Positions 25,359 to 36,689 of a stretch of DNA of 64,000 nucleotides are shown here, piece by piece. The position numbers were made by a program, and so were the translations under genes. Within the stretch, counting starts at the first letter, position 1. Each line of letters opens with the position of its first letter. The DNA comes from Ceriagrion tenellum (taxonomy: Eukaryota; Arthropoda; Insecta; Odonata; Coenagrionidae): positions 134,311,872-134,375,871 of the forward strand of contig OY720635.1 in the NCBI GenBank assembly GCA_963169105.1, given 5' to 3'. The notes beneath the pieces were generated by a model. That model was given only the letters and a program-made list of their open reading frames with translations. It searched no databases and had not been told where the DNA came from.

Positions 25359-25880
25359 CTTGGAATCAGGGATGTGCGAATGCTTCGAAATCGATTCGAA
25401 TCGACTCGAATCAGGCTTAATTCGATTCGATTCGCCTGCGAATCGGGATGCTTCGAAACCGGACGATTCTAAATATTCGAATCTGATAGATTCGTCTTCG
25501 AATCGTTGCATGCATTCAAACATGGCGCTTATTCAAAAAATGGTGCGCCGTCCGTTTAGACGATGTTTTCTTCACGCGAAACGTAAACTTAAACGACCAC
25601 ATGTTATTCTGTGCTATTTTAGGTGCCACTATAGATATATAAGCCTATGTAAGGCCCTGAAATATTGTGAGAATCTTTATTACTTAAACTGCGCATAAGC
25701 GTTTGCATTTTATTCGCATAGATTCGAATTCGATTCGCAAGCGAATTTTTTAGGGTGATTCGATTCGCTACCAAAATGTAAAAAAAGTTCGTTTCGATTC
25801 GATTCGAAATATCTTTTGGGAGATTCGGTTTGGTTCGATTCGAAATGAAAATCTCTGATTCGCACAATACTACTTGGAAT
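25359..25880 (-). mobile_element. hAT-type MITE, copy 2 (inverted)
   Basis: A 506-bp element (25367-25872) flanked by the perfect 8-bp duplication CTTGGAAT (25359-25366 and 25873-25880). Ends CAGGGATGTGCGAAT and ATTCGCACAATACTA are inverted. It is the reverse complement of the element at 21596-22084 along its whole length, including the central segment with GGCCCTGAAATAT. The different duplication shows an independent insertion, not a segmental inversion. Confidence 0.9.
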
Positions 25881-26576
25881 ATTCTATTCCAGCAGCCAAA
25901 TTTTTATCCGTAGTAATATGCTGTATTCAACCCGGTTACATTTATCATTGCAACAGGTAAAAATACTAACGATGACAGGAGTAAAAGTAAAAAATACGTA
26001 GTCAAAGTTCTAAATTGTTTAAGAATAAATTATCCTATTTTGCCATGAACAGACAGTGGAAAGACAAGCTGGGAGCAAAAAGGAAACTTGGAGCTACAGA
26101 AGCACCACGTCGGAAAATATTGGCTGAAACACAGCAATTTAAATGAAATAAATACGCCACTTAAAAAATTAAGCATGCGGTATTTTGCAAAAAGCACTCA
26201 TACTTAATCGTAGAAATAAAGTCAATACTTAAGATTATAAAATATTGTTTGCAAAAGAAACGACAATATGTAGAGACAAGACATAAAAAATGACTGAAGA
26301 ACCTTTTTTTAAATAATTAGGAAGGTAACGACATATTGGAAATTATCCTAGAAATATATCTTCGGTTCTCATTTAATCTTATATTTTATTACAAAGAGAC
26401 ATTCAAGTGGTTTGTATGCTTTGCACAGTCCAGTTTTTGCCTTCCTGTTTTGATAGCCTATCCCACTTTTTTTTGTCTTATTTGATCATTATTTTTTTAT
26501 TGATTAATTCCATATTAGGCTAATGGTACCCTAATGCATATCGTAATGTCTTCAATCCTCTGTAAGACTGTGTAAC
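25881..26576. other. no recognisable feature
   Basis: AT-rich spacer. Confidence 0.35.
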
Positions 26577-26833
26577 TTACGCTAATATAAATTCAACAGA
26601 TTCAGGCGAGATATCGTGGAAGTTCTTCATAATGTAAGAGAAACAATTGCACTTTTCCACAAAATTGTTTTAATGCATACAACGCGTTTCGGCTCACAGA
26701 GCCATCATCAGGTACAAGACCTTGTAGAGTCTTGTACCTGATGATGGCTCTGTGAGCCGAAACGCGTTTTACGCATTAAAACAATTTTGTGGAAAAGTGC
26801 AATTGTTTCTCTTACATTACGCTAATATAGATT
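26577..26833 (+). mobile_element. hairpin Penelope-like insertion
   Basis: A 223-bp insert (26594-26816) between direct repeats TTACGCTAATATAAATT (26577-26593) and TTACGCTAATATAGATT (26817-26833). It has a 37-bp left tail (with ATATCGTGGAAGTTC), then two 90-nt arms (26631-26720 and 26729-26818) that are reverse complements at 88 of 90 positions, with an 8-nt loop. Each arm carries a hammerhead-like core. The arms are head-to-head: their 3' ends point outward. Tail, long target duplication and core place it with Penelope-like elements. Confidence 0.82.
26738..26778 (+). ncRNA. hammerhead-ribozyme-like motif
   Basis: CTGATGA (26738-26744), one extra T, perfect stem II GGCTC-TGT-GAGCC (26746-26758), GAAA (26759-26762), then CGCG...CGC as a possible stem III. 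The mirror copy is on the minus strand in the left arm. I see no partner for stem I. The extra base after CTGATGA departs from the standard core, so cleavage is uncertain. Confidence 0.5.
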
Positions 26834-26867
26834 GAAAACTAAAAATAAACGCTTGACAATCTAGCCA

Positions 26868-26993
26868 ACTTCATTAGTTTCCCACCTGCTTTTATTCCTT
26901 CACCAAACTCGTTCCATCCCTTGCTATCTATTACCACAGCGCATATGCTAAAAAGCCAAAGCGAGCAACCTTGCGTTATACTGACCAATGATC
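26868..26993 (-). pseudogene. isolated RT palm fragment
   Basis: Read on the minus strand, approximately SITQGCSLWLFSICAVVID followed by GWNEFGEGIKAGGKL: the RQGC-LS--LFNIYAE motif B region and the G-KIGG-L block just before the YADD box of insect LINE reverse transcriptases. Only about 125 bp remain. Flanking sequence does not continue the alignment. Confidence 0.65.
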
Positions 26994-27311
26994 TTGACTC
27001 TCAGCCAAACACCCTCACTTGAGCCGGTGGAGTCACTTGCAGTCTGGTCTTCGTCTTTCAAATCAGTCATCTATCTTTTCAACCTATTCCCATCTATTTC
27101 CCGAATATTTCGTAGCCTTCCACTCTTTCTTAAACCGGGGTCTAATTGTATTTTCTAAATGGGAGGGCAAAGCTCTCGGAGAAGAAAGACATTTTTTTTA
27201 CAAAAAAATGCATTGTATATTAGTCACGTTTAGCAATAATCAATTAAATTTATGTATTATCTAGTTCATCTGCCACTACTACTGTTCCTATTCATTATTA
27301 AAGGAATCAAA
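26994..27311. other. no recognisable feature
   Basis: Open frame 27019-27264 plus (81 codons) has no signature. Confidence 0.3.
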
Positions 27312-27685
27312 ATGACCTCGGATGGTAATCTGGGTAAGCTGAGGCTACACGCTAGGCTTAGGTTGCTTGATAAATTCAGAACTGATATTTTTCAGAGCTA
27401 CGTAGAGAATATTATCATGACTCCTCACTACATTTCTAGGTCTGACAGATGCGATAAAATAAGAGAGATACACTGCCGAACAGATAGGAAAAAAACTCGT
27501 TCTTTCCGCGAACAATAAGCGACTACAATAAAAATTGAGCTCCACTAAATACACTCCTATAATTCATGTCACCATTTCATCTCCAAAAACTTACACCTTT
27601 ACACGGCTAGTGACCCAAACACCCCCTGCCACATACCCATGCGGCGGCTCACGGGGTATTATATAGATGCAGATGTAGATGTGAT
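27312..27685 (+). mobile_element. LINE 3' fragment (family D)
   Basis: The open stretch 27312-27518 encodes a leucine-rich helix region (KLRLHARLRLLDKF) and then CDKIREIHCRTDRKKT, the R-RTD-YK-SFFPRTI segment close to the end of Jockey/R1-like ORF2, with the SFFPRTI part damaged. The 3' UTR contains ACACCCCCTGCCACA and ATGCGGCGGCTCACGGGG and ends in a GATGCAGATGTAGATG tail near 27680. 5' truncated. Confidence 0.7.
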
Positions 27686-28153
27686 CTTCATGATTTCAGC
27701 CTCGGGAAATAACTTTAATGCGACGCCATCACGTGGAATATCTTTCGTCTGCATCGAAACCCCAGTTGACCCCAGTTATTGACCCCAGCCGTCCAGCTCT
27801 AGGGAATTCGCAAGCCCATCCACTCTGTAATACTTGTGGTCCAAAGGATTGGATGAGAGGCACACCAGTTATTAAATTCCTTTCGGGAGCAACCCTCAAA
27901 AGTAGCAGGAGATGATAAGGGCAGTGCTCGCAGTAAAACTTCATAGAACAGTGTAATTGCTTTCTGAGAGGAGTGTATATATCCTAATTATATCGCAAGA
28001 AATATATAGCAGTAAAAAGGCTCCTATTGAATAACTGCTCAACGTAATTTGTTTTCTCCTTTCATAAAATTTTGGAAATAATATTTTTTTAAATTTGGAC
28101 ATCACCTTTAGTGGAAATTTTTAAAATTAAGTACCTCATGAGGATTATATGAA
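27686..28153. other. no recognisable feature
   Basis: Short frames on both strands at 27718-27944, unrecognised. Confidence 0.35.
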
Positions 28154-28350
28154 AGCCTAGTAGGTATCGAGGTTGGTCACGTGGTAATTCGACCCTGACC
28201 CTATACCGAACGGTATATATTCCGGACCAGTTGACGATACAAGACATGCCCTGATGACGATGGACGATTCGTTCATCGAAATGTCGGCCAAAATGGAGAG
28301 TTTGACCCGGTGGAAAATCTGAGTAAAATTCAATACCATAATACGCCTAG
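28154..28350 (+). mobile_element. probable short Penelope-like insertion
   Basis: Contains a hammerhead-like core at 28248-28289 and a perfect ATACCG/CGGTAT hairpin near 28204. A possible target duplication AGCCTAG (28154-28160) / CGCCTAG (28344-28350) is short and imperfect, so the edges are tentative. The left part (gaggttggtcacgtgg) is where a tail would sit. Confidence 0.5.
28248..28289 (+). ncRNA. hammerhead-ribozyme-like motif
   Basis: GCC (stem I), CTGATGA (28251-28257), extra C, GATG...CATC (stem II), GAAA (28278-28281), TGTC, GGC (stem I partner). The core is intact but stem III is minimal. Confidence 0.5.
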
Positions 28351-28826
28351 AAAATCTTGGATCTTTTTTTTTCCTATTAGGTACATTGATAGGTTAGAAA
28401 GATAATCAGCCAATCATAATTTCAACAGTGTGCGATTTACTCCTTATTTTCCGGTTCATTAGACGCATATTTTCCCGAAAAATAATTATTGAAAAGTCAC
28501 CCCGCATCTTAGAAGATCAACGTCATCATCCAATTTAACCTAAATACTACTAGTAATGCGTTTTGGACCACGCATTACGGGTTAACGGAGTTCCGAAATC
28601 GAAAATTTCCTCAATTTTACGTAAAATGTATCCTTTGAATTGTATTTTACACAATTTTCACCGTCGTAATAGTATTTGCCTGGACTTTGGCGTACCCCGC
28701 ATTAATACTGGACATGATTGATGGGGCATAGCATACAGTTTTGGGAAGAAATCTTATTCTCCTTAAAATGGGAAATATTTGGGATTGATTTTATTCCCGT
28801 GCTTGACGTAAGTCTCCTAAAATCAA
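28351..28826. other. no recognisable feature
   Basis: AT-rich spacer. Confidence 0.35.
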
Positions 28827-29027
28827 ATAAAAACACTGGATATCCATGATAAAATATAACACAACAATAGTAATAACCACACTTTAATATATTACTTCAA
28901 CACCGACCATAGTTTCGACATACTATGTCATTTTCAAGGTGATCGGACAGACACTCTCACATGTATTTACACCAGAGTATAGTTAGACTATGTAAAGCCT
29001 GAAACGATTTCATAAAAACACTGGATA
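28827..29027 (-). mobile_element. short Penelope-like insertion, 16-bp target duplication
   Basis: A 169-bp insert (28843-29011) between perfect direct repeats ATAAAAACACTGGATA (28827-28842 and 29012-29027). On the minus strand 28941-28901 reads CACC, TTGAAAA, T, GACATAGTATGTC hairpin, GAAAC, TATGGTC, GGTG: stem I CACC/GGTG, stem II perfect, with two core bases changed (C3 and G8). The same layout as the insertions at 16979-17204 and 46132-46841. Confidence 0.78.
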
Positions 29028-32000
29028 ATCGTCCAACTTCACGGCTTGGTCAAACTTACCAAATTGTGGACCAACAAATATGACTCGCATCAAAGTCAAA
29101 CTTTTATCACAAAAAGAGCATGTAATCATTAAGCCGTCTGCATCTTTTTAACGTACGTCCACCGTCGAGCGACTGTTAATCGGCGAAGTAAATAATAATC
29201 GATTGGAGTCAATATTATTTGATCGGGAGAGTTGAGAGTTAAACAGGACATACTTTACAAAATTTAGAAAGAAAATTAGGGAGAGCCATTGAGAGAAATG
29301 AAAGGGAGATACGAAGTGGACACTTCTGATGACGCCATGCCAGCAGCATGTCATCGCCAACTGCGTTCGACCGAGGCAGAGCGCAATCCGAGCATTCGAC
29401 CTTATAGTGATTTTAACTTTTGACAACAACACATACAAGAAATTATATTCGTGGAAATGTTGTAATCTGCTTTGTATCAATCTCACTTTAAGAACTTGAA
29501 GGGAAAATGAGAAAGATTTGAATTCGACAAAGAGTAATGTAGATGACTGTTTTAGAAGACATTAGAAATTCTTTGACGAATTTTAAAAAGGCGTAACTCA
29601 ATGCATTTGGCCTCAATTTAATGGTCTTAGTGATATTAATCATGATAAAACCAACTTCATTATGGATGGTCGCATGTTGAAATCGATTTTTTCACTGACA
29701 GAACAGCATTGGTTTGTACAAAATATTTCTTATAATCACCAAGGACCTGTATTAAGGATTGTAGCAGGCAGTGCACTCTACGTATGTGACAAAATGATAA
29801 TAAAAGTACGTCAAGAACCTTATTTAAGGTTCGTAGTACTCTTTACATAACTATTTTTTAATCAATTCAAGAAATCATATTACTTACGGCAAGACTAATA
29901 CCCTGAAGCACCCGTCATCCTCGCCGATTATGACATCAAGCCACAGAGGGTGTGGCGTGCATAATCTTTGGTGTGTTCGGTCCTTTCTGGCCAACTTCGG
30001 GGCGTCGGGTCGATGGGTTCGCTGGCCGAAGTGTACACACCTGCTGTGGACCGAGAGACAAAGTTTTGCCCTTTCAACGAGCTGAAGGAGTCGACGACTC
30101 AGGCAATATGACGGCGCTTCCCTTCTGAGGGGTCAAGGGACAGGAGAGAAACAGCAACTTGGCAAAAGACTCAACTTCCATCCACAAAATATCAATCAAA
30201 ATTAAATCACAGTCTTCTGGCGAACTTTCCACTCTCTTGAAGACTCGACCGAACTTGAAGACTAACTTCAAACAATATTTAATGGAATTCATTCGGCAGG
30301 CGTCGAGGCAAGCGATATTAGCGTCAGGGAACTGAATTGCGATCGGCAAGAATTTTGAGCAGGTTTTTTCCATCCTCCGTTTTTTATGCTTATATTACTC
30401 ACGAAGTATTAACACCTCTTCTCAAACTGCTGCCTTGGTTCAGTTTCTCCGCAGAAATCTTGTCAGTGTAGCGTTTAGCAGTTCTTGTACTCCGGATTTC
30501 CCCTCATCAGTCTTCAACAAATTGCCGTACAAGGAAAGTTTTGAAGCATGCTAGTAGTAAGTTAAGGCATAATCTCCACGGAAGTTGAGAATTTTGAGAG
30601 AATGGAGACCCATTTTTTGCTGGTGAAACGTATGCCAGTCTGGCTTCCGGCCATAATTTAAATTTGATATTCAATCACAAAGGATCTCCATGTGCATGCT
30701 ATAGAACTCTTTTCGACCAATCTGCTCCATCATAAGACCCTCCAACAACTGCATGCGATCTCCAAAACTTGTTGATTGTTATTTAAAGCATATTGAACGG
30801 CTACAGTACAGTTACATGAAATAAGAGGTAATATGTTCAGGAGATATTTCACTCCATATTGCCTGCAATTTAAAACCGCATTGCCTATGTGAGACATTAA
30901 TTTTCCTTCCCATACAAAAGAATATATAATAAATTTTCCGCAGAGATTTATTGTTATAGAGTACTACGCGTTATATGGACTTCTGCCTTTATCAGGTTAA
31001 TATGAAGTCGCACCTGACGTACCTTTCTACAGTTGCAAAATTGGCAAAATCTTTGGAATAGTTCAAGGTTTTGTTTTAAGTATTGGAAGTACACTCTTCC
31101 ACAATTGAAGCCTAAAAGAGTGGAGTGTATTATTTTACTTTAATCTTATATTTTTATCGTGAAAATTACAAATTTTTACTCAATTCTTAAAACTTATTTT
31201 TCGTATTTCTAAATTATCTGAATGTTAATCATTGATGAACTCGGTAAACACAGTCCTCCATAATGCTCTTATTTTTGGAAAACTCAAGAGTCCGGGAGTT
31301 ATTGAGGTGGAAACGAAAAACTCAGTTTACGAGACTTTAAAAGGTGTAAACCAGCCACATTGGTTTCATTAAGTAAGAGAATTCACAGAAATTAACAGTA
31401 AGTAGGAGTAAATAGTGTGATAGCTAATTGAAATCAACTCCAGCTCCAGCATATAACTATAAGAAAAGCTGATTTTAACAGCTATATCCTCGAAAATATA
31501 ACAGAAAAAATCGATATTTAATGACGCCACGTGGGCTAAGTTACGTGAAAACAGCGATAAAGGGGTTGAATTTTTTTCTAATTCTTAAATTTATGCACAA
31601 GAGTTAGTGAGGCGTAGCGTCTGAGAAAAGGGACTCTCCAATTTAAATGAGAAGAGTTTTACTCAGAGGGAGCGTGTTAATTACCAGATTCTCTCCCTGT
31701 CATCACCCGCCTTTTTCAAATTTCAGTGTGTAGGTGCTCTCAGCGCATAAGGGTCCCCTGCTAATGCCATGCAAGGTCTATATCCCTTAATAGCACGTCT
31801 TGACGTGCACTCAGTCTTATAAGCCGCTTCTCCAGCGGGCGCCGTAATTACTCTCTTAAGCGACACCTATGTGTTTGACATGGGAGTGTAACTTTCCTTT
31901 ACTCGATGTCCGCCTACTCAAGCAGAGAGAAAGAGGGGATAGGATAAAAAATGTCTTTCCCGTCTGCTTCACGTCACCTTCTATCAGGTACATCACCTTA

Positions 32001-32550
32001 ATCCCAGTCCTTTTCCCACTCTCCGGTCAACGCGATCGTAATTGCATGCAAAAAGCCTCCGCCGCAATGGTGCCTGCAGAAATGGAATTTCAAAAGGAAC
32101 TCTGCACGAATACTTTCCCCTTTTTCACTATGAAAAAATGTCCGCCGCCTTAAAAATAGAATAGAATACATTTGCGACAGCCATTGAGCAAGTTTAAGAA
32201 GGCCCATCAGACTCATTGTTATGTGGCAGGTGTTACATCACCTTAGGTAGTCGACATTGTGGCTAGTAATCAAAGCGCATTGCAGATTTCATTCAGCTCA
32301 ACAAAATGTGAATAAAGCGTCCGTTTTACTACCAAAATCTGCTGAGTATGAGCACTACGTGAGATAAAAATATTGAAAGAGCCATGCTGGGAACTTAAGA
32401 ATGTGAGACTGCATTAACGGCAGATGCAATTGAAATATACTTATCTCCAGTCGAGTTTCAGGTTGACAAAAGGGAATTATTCTTTGGTAAATAAAACTTC
32501 CAACGGAGTGACAATACTTGAGGGATACACTATGAACATGCGGGTTAAAA
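29028..32550. other. long stretch without recognisable gene
   Basis: AT-rich apart from moderately GC-rich parts near 29900-30380 and 31640-32150. The longest frames (29148-29486 minus, 112 codons; 30074-30373 minus, 99 codons; 31869-32153 plus, 94 codons) show no domain, signal peptide or repeat I recognise. No element ends seen. Confidence 0.35.
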
Positions 32551-32824
32551 GATATCCCCGCGAATGAAGTTCTGATGAAGGCTTCCGCGGGGCTTTGATG
32601 GAGGTTGATTCCTTCTTTCGGGTTTTCCGCCTCGTTGGTTCATGTTGAAGGACAATATTTCGCCGGCTATCCTGCTGGCTTCCTCAGGTCCATGTAACCC
32701 AGGTCCAGGTCCATGTACATGGACCTGAGGAAGCCAGCAGGACAGCCGGCGAAATATTGTCCTTCAACATGAACCAACGCGGCGGAAAACCCGAAAGAAG
32801 GAATCAACCTCGATATCCCCGCGA
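32551..32824 (+). mobile_element. hairpin Penelope-like insertion, 13-bp target duplication
   Basis: A 248-bp insert (32564-32811) between perfect copies of GATATCCCCGCGA (32551-32563 and 32812-32824). A 37-bp left tail holds GGCTTCCGCGG, then two 96-nt arms (32601-32696 and 32716-32811) complementary at 94 of 96 positions, separated by 19 nt. Each arm matches the 3' end of the PLE copy at 60903-61284 (CTGANGAAGCCAGC and GAAAACCCGAA). Arm 3' ends face outward. The right arm has core CTGAGGA (32725-32731), extra A, stem II GCCAGC/GCCGGC with one mismatch, and GAAA (32751-32754). Confidence 0.88.
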
Positions 32825-33359
32825 CTTTTTTGTAACAATTGTAAAGGTGGGTGGAGATATTATTACCACCTAAGCATTCCTCTCATACCACCTTTCACTC
32901 TCTCATTACCTTTTTTACGTTTCGCTCTCGTTTTGTGTCCGCACGACTAGCAGGGAATTATTTGAATGTAGATGCAAGAGAATATTTACCTATCAAAAGA
33001 AGTAATAGACACACCACGCTAGTTTTTGCGAAGTTACAAGCCTGCTCCTTTTTATACAGAACATGTGAATAAAAAGAGAATTAAATGCGTAACGTGCAAG
33101 ATAAACATGGCTACGGCACAGAGTATACAGAGAAGACATATGGCGTTTCAACCTGTAATCGCGAAATGCGCTTCCGGCCATGAAGTAAGCGCGTTTTCTT
33201 CGAGAGAAGCGAGCACGTCAATGTGGTGAAAAGTGAGAGCTTCATAGAGTTTTTCTCTTTCTTGGTGATTTACTCCATCTCCCTAAGAGTTTGGCCATAG
33301 TTTGTTTCTTGGAAACACAAAATGTCTGAAAAGGAGAGAAAAGGTGGATTTTCTCTATA
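32825..33359. other. no recognisable feature
   Basis: Mixed composition; frames of 60-73 codons on both strands without signature. Confidence 0.35.
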
Positions 33360-33800
33360 TGCTCAATGCAACCGGGTATCAGAAATTCAATTCCAACCCA
33401 AGCAACGCCGATGTGCGTTGAATGAGCATTAAATGCGCGTAAAACCTTTGTACACTACCTTTGTTTGTAATCGAGCGGTAGACGAGAGAAAACGCAGTAG
33501 ACTGCCATGCAGGAGGTCTGAAGTTTGGTCCTCTGTAGGGGAATATCTTTTTCTTCTTTTTCCATAGTTTTTTTTCACTTACATCATGTAAACATTTTGT
33601 TTTTATCATGGTAACTTGCTTTAAAAATATTTTCTCCCAAATAAATATAAATGTGCATTAATAATGCGCATTAAATGCACATTAAAGGCATGGACAAAAA
33701 TGTGCTTTTAATGCACATTTGAAATGTGCATTAAATGCTACTATTAATGTGCATTTCAAACTGTTAATGCGCATTGGTTCTGCCTGGGAAGGGACAACAT
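33360..33800. repeat. unclassified repeat with GCATTAA palindromes
   Basis: 33645-33780 holds at least eight alternately oriented AATGTGCATTAA / TTAATGCGCATT units. The left side (33397-33440) has related ATGTGCGTTGAATGAGCATT. Outer ends CCCAAGCAACGCC (33398) and the complement of GGTTCTGCCTGGG (33775-33787) may be inverted ends. Between them 33465-33540 resembles a tRNA-like head (GAGCGGTAGACGAG, then GGTCTGAAGTTTGGTCC). I saw no target duplication, so class and borders are open. Confidence 0.4.
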
Positions 33801-33985
33801 ACTGTGACTATGAATCTTCATTGCTTCAATTAAATTAGCTACATCATTGATATGATTGTTGTTTTTTTCCAACTTTCCTCCATAAGTTAAAGCTGAATCA
33901 TGTCAGCAGGAATATGTTTTTTTGAATAATTTTGAAGCTGAGCAAAGGATATGGTAGGTACCTACTTTTTATAACTGTGTAAATG
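33801..33985. other. no recognisable feature
   Basis: AT-rich spacer. Confidence 0.3.
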
Positions 33986-33989
33986 TAAT

Positions 33990-34895
33990 CATGATAATAA
34001 TAATAATAATATTTATTTGTCCAGAGATTATACATACGATATATACATAATATAATATAGGACACGCCATTATCTTAAGTCATATATGTAAGTTGAGCAT
34101 TGAGACATGTAATCATACAAAAAACAAAAAAGTAATTGAAAAACAAAGGAACAGGTAATACACACAAGCTTACATTTTTATCCTTCAGTAAATTCATTGA
34201 TAGAGTAAAATAGTGAGGCCTGCAAATGTTGCTTTAATTTCATTTTGAAGATAGGCAACTTTTTTATACCTTTGAGTTCCTCACTCAGCTTATTGTATAG
34301 CACCAATCCCATGGGATTTGGACCCATTGCTGTTGCGTGGGTACGCACAAATCTTCTGTGTAAATTATTACAATGCCTAGTGCCATATGCATGAACAGAA
34401 GAGTTTTTTACATTGACTGATAAATTACTTTTAATATGCAATAGGCAATTTAGAATATATAGACAGGGTACAGGAAGCAGGTTAAGTCTCTTATAAAGGG
34501 GTCTACAAGGTGCTCTTATGTGTTCGAAGGCAATTAATCGTATAACCCTTTTTTGAATTTTAAATATAGTGTCTGCATGGGTAGAGGTACCCCAGAACAA
34601 AATACTATACATAATGTGGGGGTAAAATTCCCCATAATAAATGTTGAGTAAAACATCCAGTGACACTGTGGATCGAATATTCCTGACTAGGTGACAGATG
34701 GAGTTGAGTCGTTTACCCAGCATTCTAATATGCTCTGCCCAAGAGAAGTGGTTGTCAATAACAGTTCCCAGGAATTTTGCCGAGGATGTCTGTGAGATCC
34801 AGCTGCCACTTAGTTCAATGTGTAGGTCAACTTTTCTTTTATTTATAGTAGTAGTATTTCTTTTATTGATAGTGTGGTTAATGAAAAAAAAATAA
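33990..34895 (-). pseudogene. Jockey-type LINE ORF2 C-terminal fragment
   Basis: A single open minus-strand frame from about 34895 to the stop at 34178, preceded by no RT palm. It reads from the post-YADD region (TSSAKFLGTVIDNHFSWAEH, the FLG--ID--L-W--HI block), through LNIYYGEFYPHIMYSILFWG (the Y-GI--WG region), KIQKRVIRLI, to a C-terminus with PMGLVLYNKL and a basic helix. The 3' UTR ends in an (ATT)n tail at 33996-34012. It is unusually intact over about 240 codons, so among the younger insertions here, but 5' truncated. Confidence 0.88.
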
Positions 34896-36689
34896 TTTTA
34901 CTAATTCATGGTAAAAGTCTCATAATGATTGAGTTAGCTGTCGTCTGTGTGATTAATTTGCAACCCCATTGTGGACTTCCTTGGAGTATCTTTGGACTTA
35001 AACTTCCCGTAGAATTAACATCATTTGTGCCTGTGCCATTACCTGTCCCCATCCTACTTCCGCGTCTATCTCGAGTAGCATGTAGGCTATTGTACCATTT
35101 TATCTGAATTTGTTTAAAAAGAACTTAGGTTCAAATGGACAATGCTGTTTAAATGGCCTGTCTATTAACTCCCTGCTAATCAGATCATTTGGCTCTCATA
35201 TTACTCATTTCTCTGGTACTGCCAAGTCTTTGAATAATTATAAACTTGAGGCTTTTCTCACCATTATCAACTTAATGTTTACTATTTATTAAACCATATA
35301 TTCCTGGACCCTGCTGGCTCTCCACTACCCATTACTTTAATATCTAGTTGTCTAAGTCCGTGTTCGTGTTCTCTATCATACAGCTGTTATATTCTCACAA
35401 CGTACCGACAACAATTTTTTTCATTTTGTTCTTGACTGAAGTTAATTTTTTACCCAATGTGATTAACAGGTGCTTTATGCAATATTTATCACCTGCGTAG
35501 AGAATTGTAGTAATAGGTTAAGCAGTGAAAATGATTTCTACGGCTGTGCTATTCATCGCGCAACTATTGATTTTGATTTAATTTAGAGATACATGGCATA
35601 ATTACCTTCAATCCACTTCAGGCACGAAATTTATAATGTGATAGGGGCGATTACACCTCTAAATACCACCTGTAATGCGCGGATACACCTATACTACATA
35701 GACCATTTTGAATTCCCGCCGTTTTTAACGCGCTAGGAACATGGCCGATGCGCGCATTCCGCATTACAAAATTTAAAGGGGGTAAATGGAAAATGTCCTC
35801 TCTGTATACGGTGGCTACAGTATGCGACCATGATGATTTCACTATGCAAGAGATTTGAGAGAAATAAACATAAATAGGAGTATAAAGTAACGAAAATCAC
35901 CTCCAGCTCAAGCATATTACTCTACAAAAAGTTTATTTATCTGCTTTATCCCCGAAAATATAATAGAATCCGAATAACACGATTCATTTTAATTACGTCG
36001 TTTACCATTCTATAGAAGATTTACAATATACGTCAATACATTTGCTACATATATAAAGGGTGGCGTTGACTTAAAAAGTAGTAAATTACCAGAAATATAG
36101 AGACGACACTATAAGATCAGAAGAGCACAAACACACGAGACCTCATTGCCACCTCATTTTCTTAATAAATAGAATAGCTTTTTAGCTGTAGCTCTACAGT
36201 CATTAATTACTCAAAAGGGCTGAATAAGCACTTATTCCTCGTGTTTGTGCCCTAAGACCGTTATTATTGCGAAAGATTGGTAGTGGTAGCACTTTGGGAA
36301 TCTATGGGTAAATATATTCAGAAACCTCTCAATTCGCTAATTTTAATATTTTCTTGAGGTAGTTGATTCGCAAGATAAAATCCATGTCATTTGCGCCTTA
36401 TTCGTAAGTGCCTACTAATTTTCATGCTTGATAAATTGTCTTTGACTCTACTACTAAGTTCTCTGACAAATAATCTGCACAATTTGGATGAAAAAGTAAT
36501 CTTTGAATGTCGCGAACTTTAATGTTTACTTTTTGGGCATTTGAAATTTTCTGGTAAATGGAGCACAGATAGTACTGATCCAAATTAATTTAAGTAGACA
36601 ATAGCTTTATTATGATCCAGTTTCTACAGAGGAAACAATACATCTACACGGAGGTTCGGATATTGTGACAGGAATGTCCAATTCAGTAT
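34896..36689. other. no recognisable gene
   Basis: 34900-35330 has short open plus-strand frames (77 and 60 codons) without a recognisable signature; they may be relics of another element. The rest is AT-rich. Confidence 0.35.

Noticed and set aside
25291..25698. 135-codon plus-strand ORF
   Set aside because: Most of it lies inside the second hAT MITE copy and its peptide mirrors the simple-sequence ends.
33645..33790. The short alternating GCATTAA units as a CRISPR-like array
   Set aside because: Units alternate in orientation, spacers are not unique or of constant length, and the context is eukaryotic.
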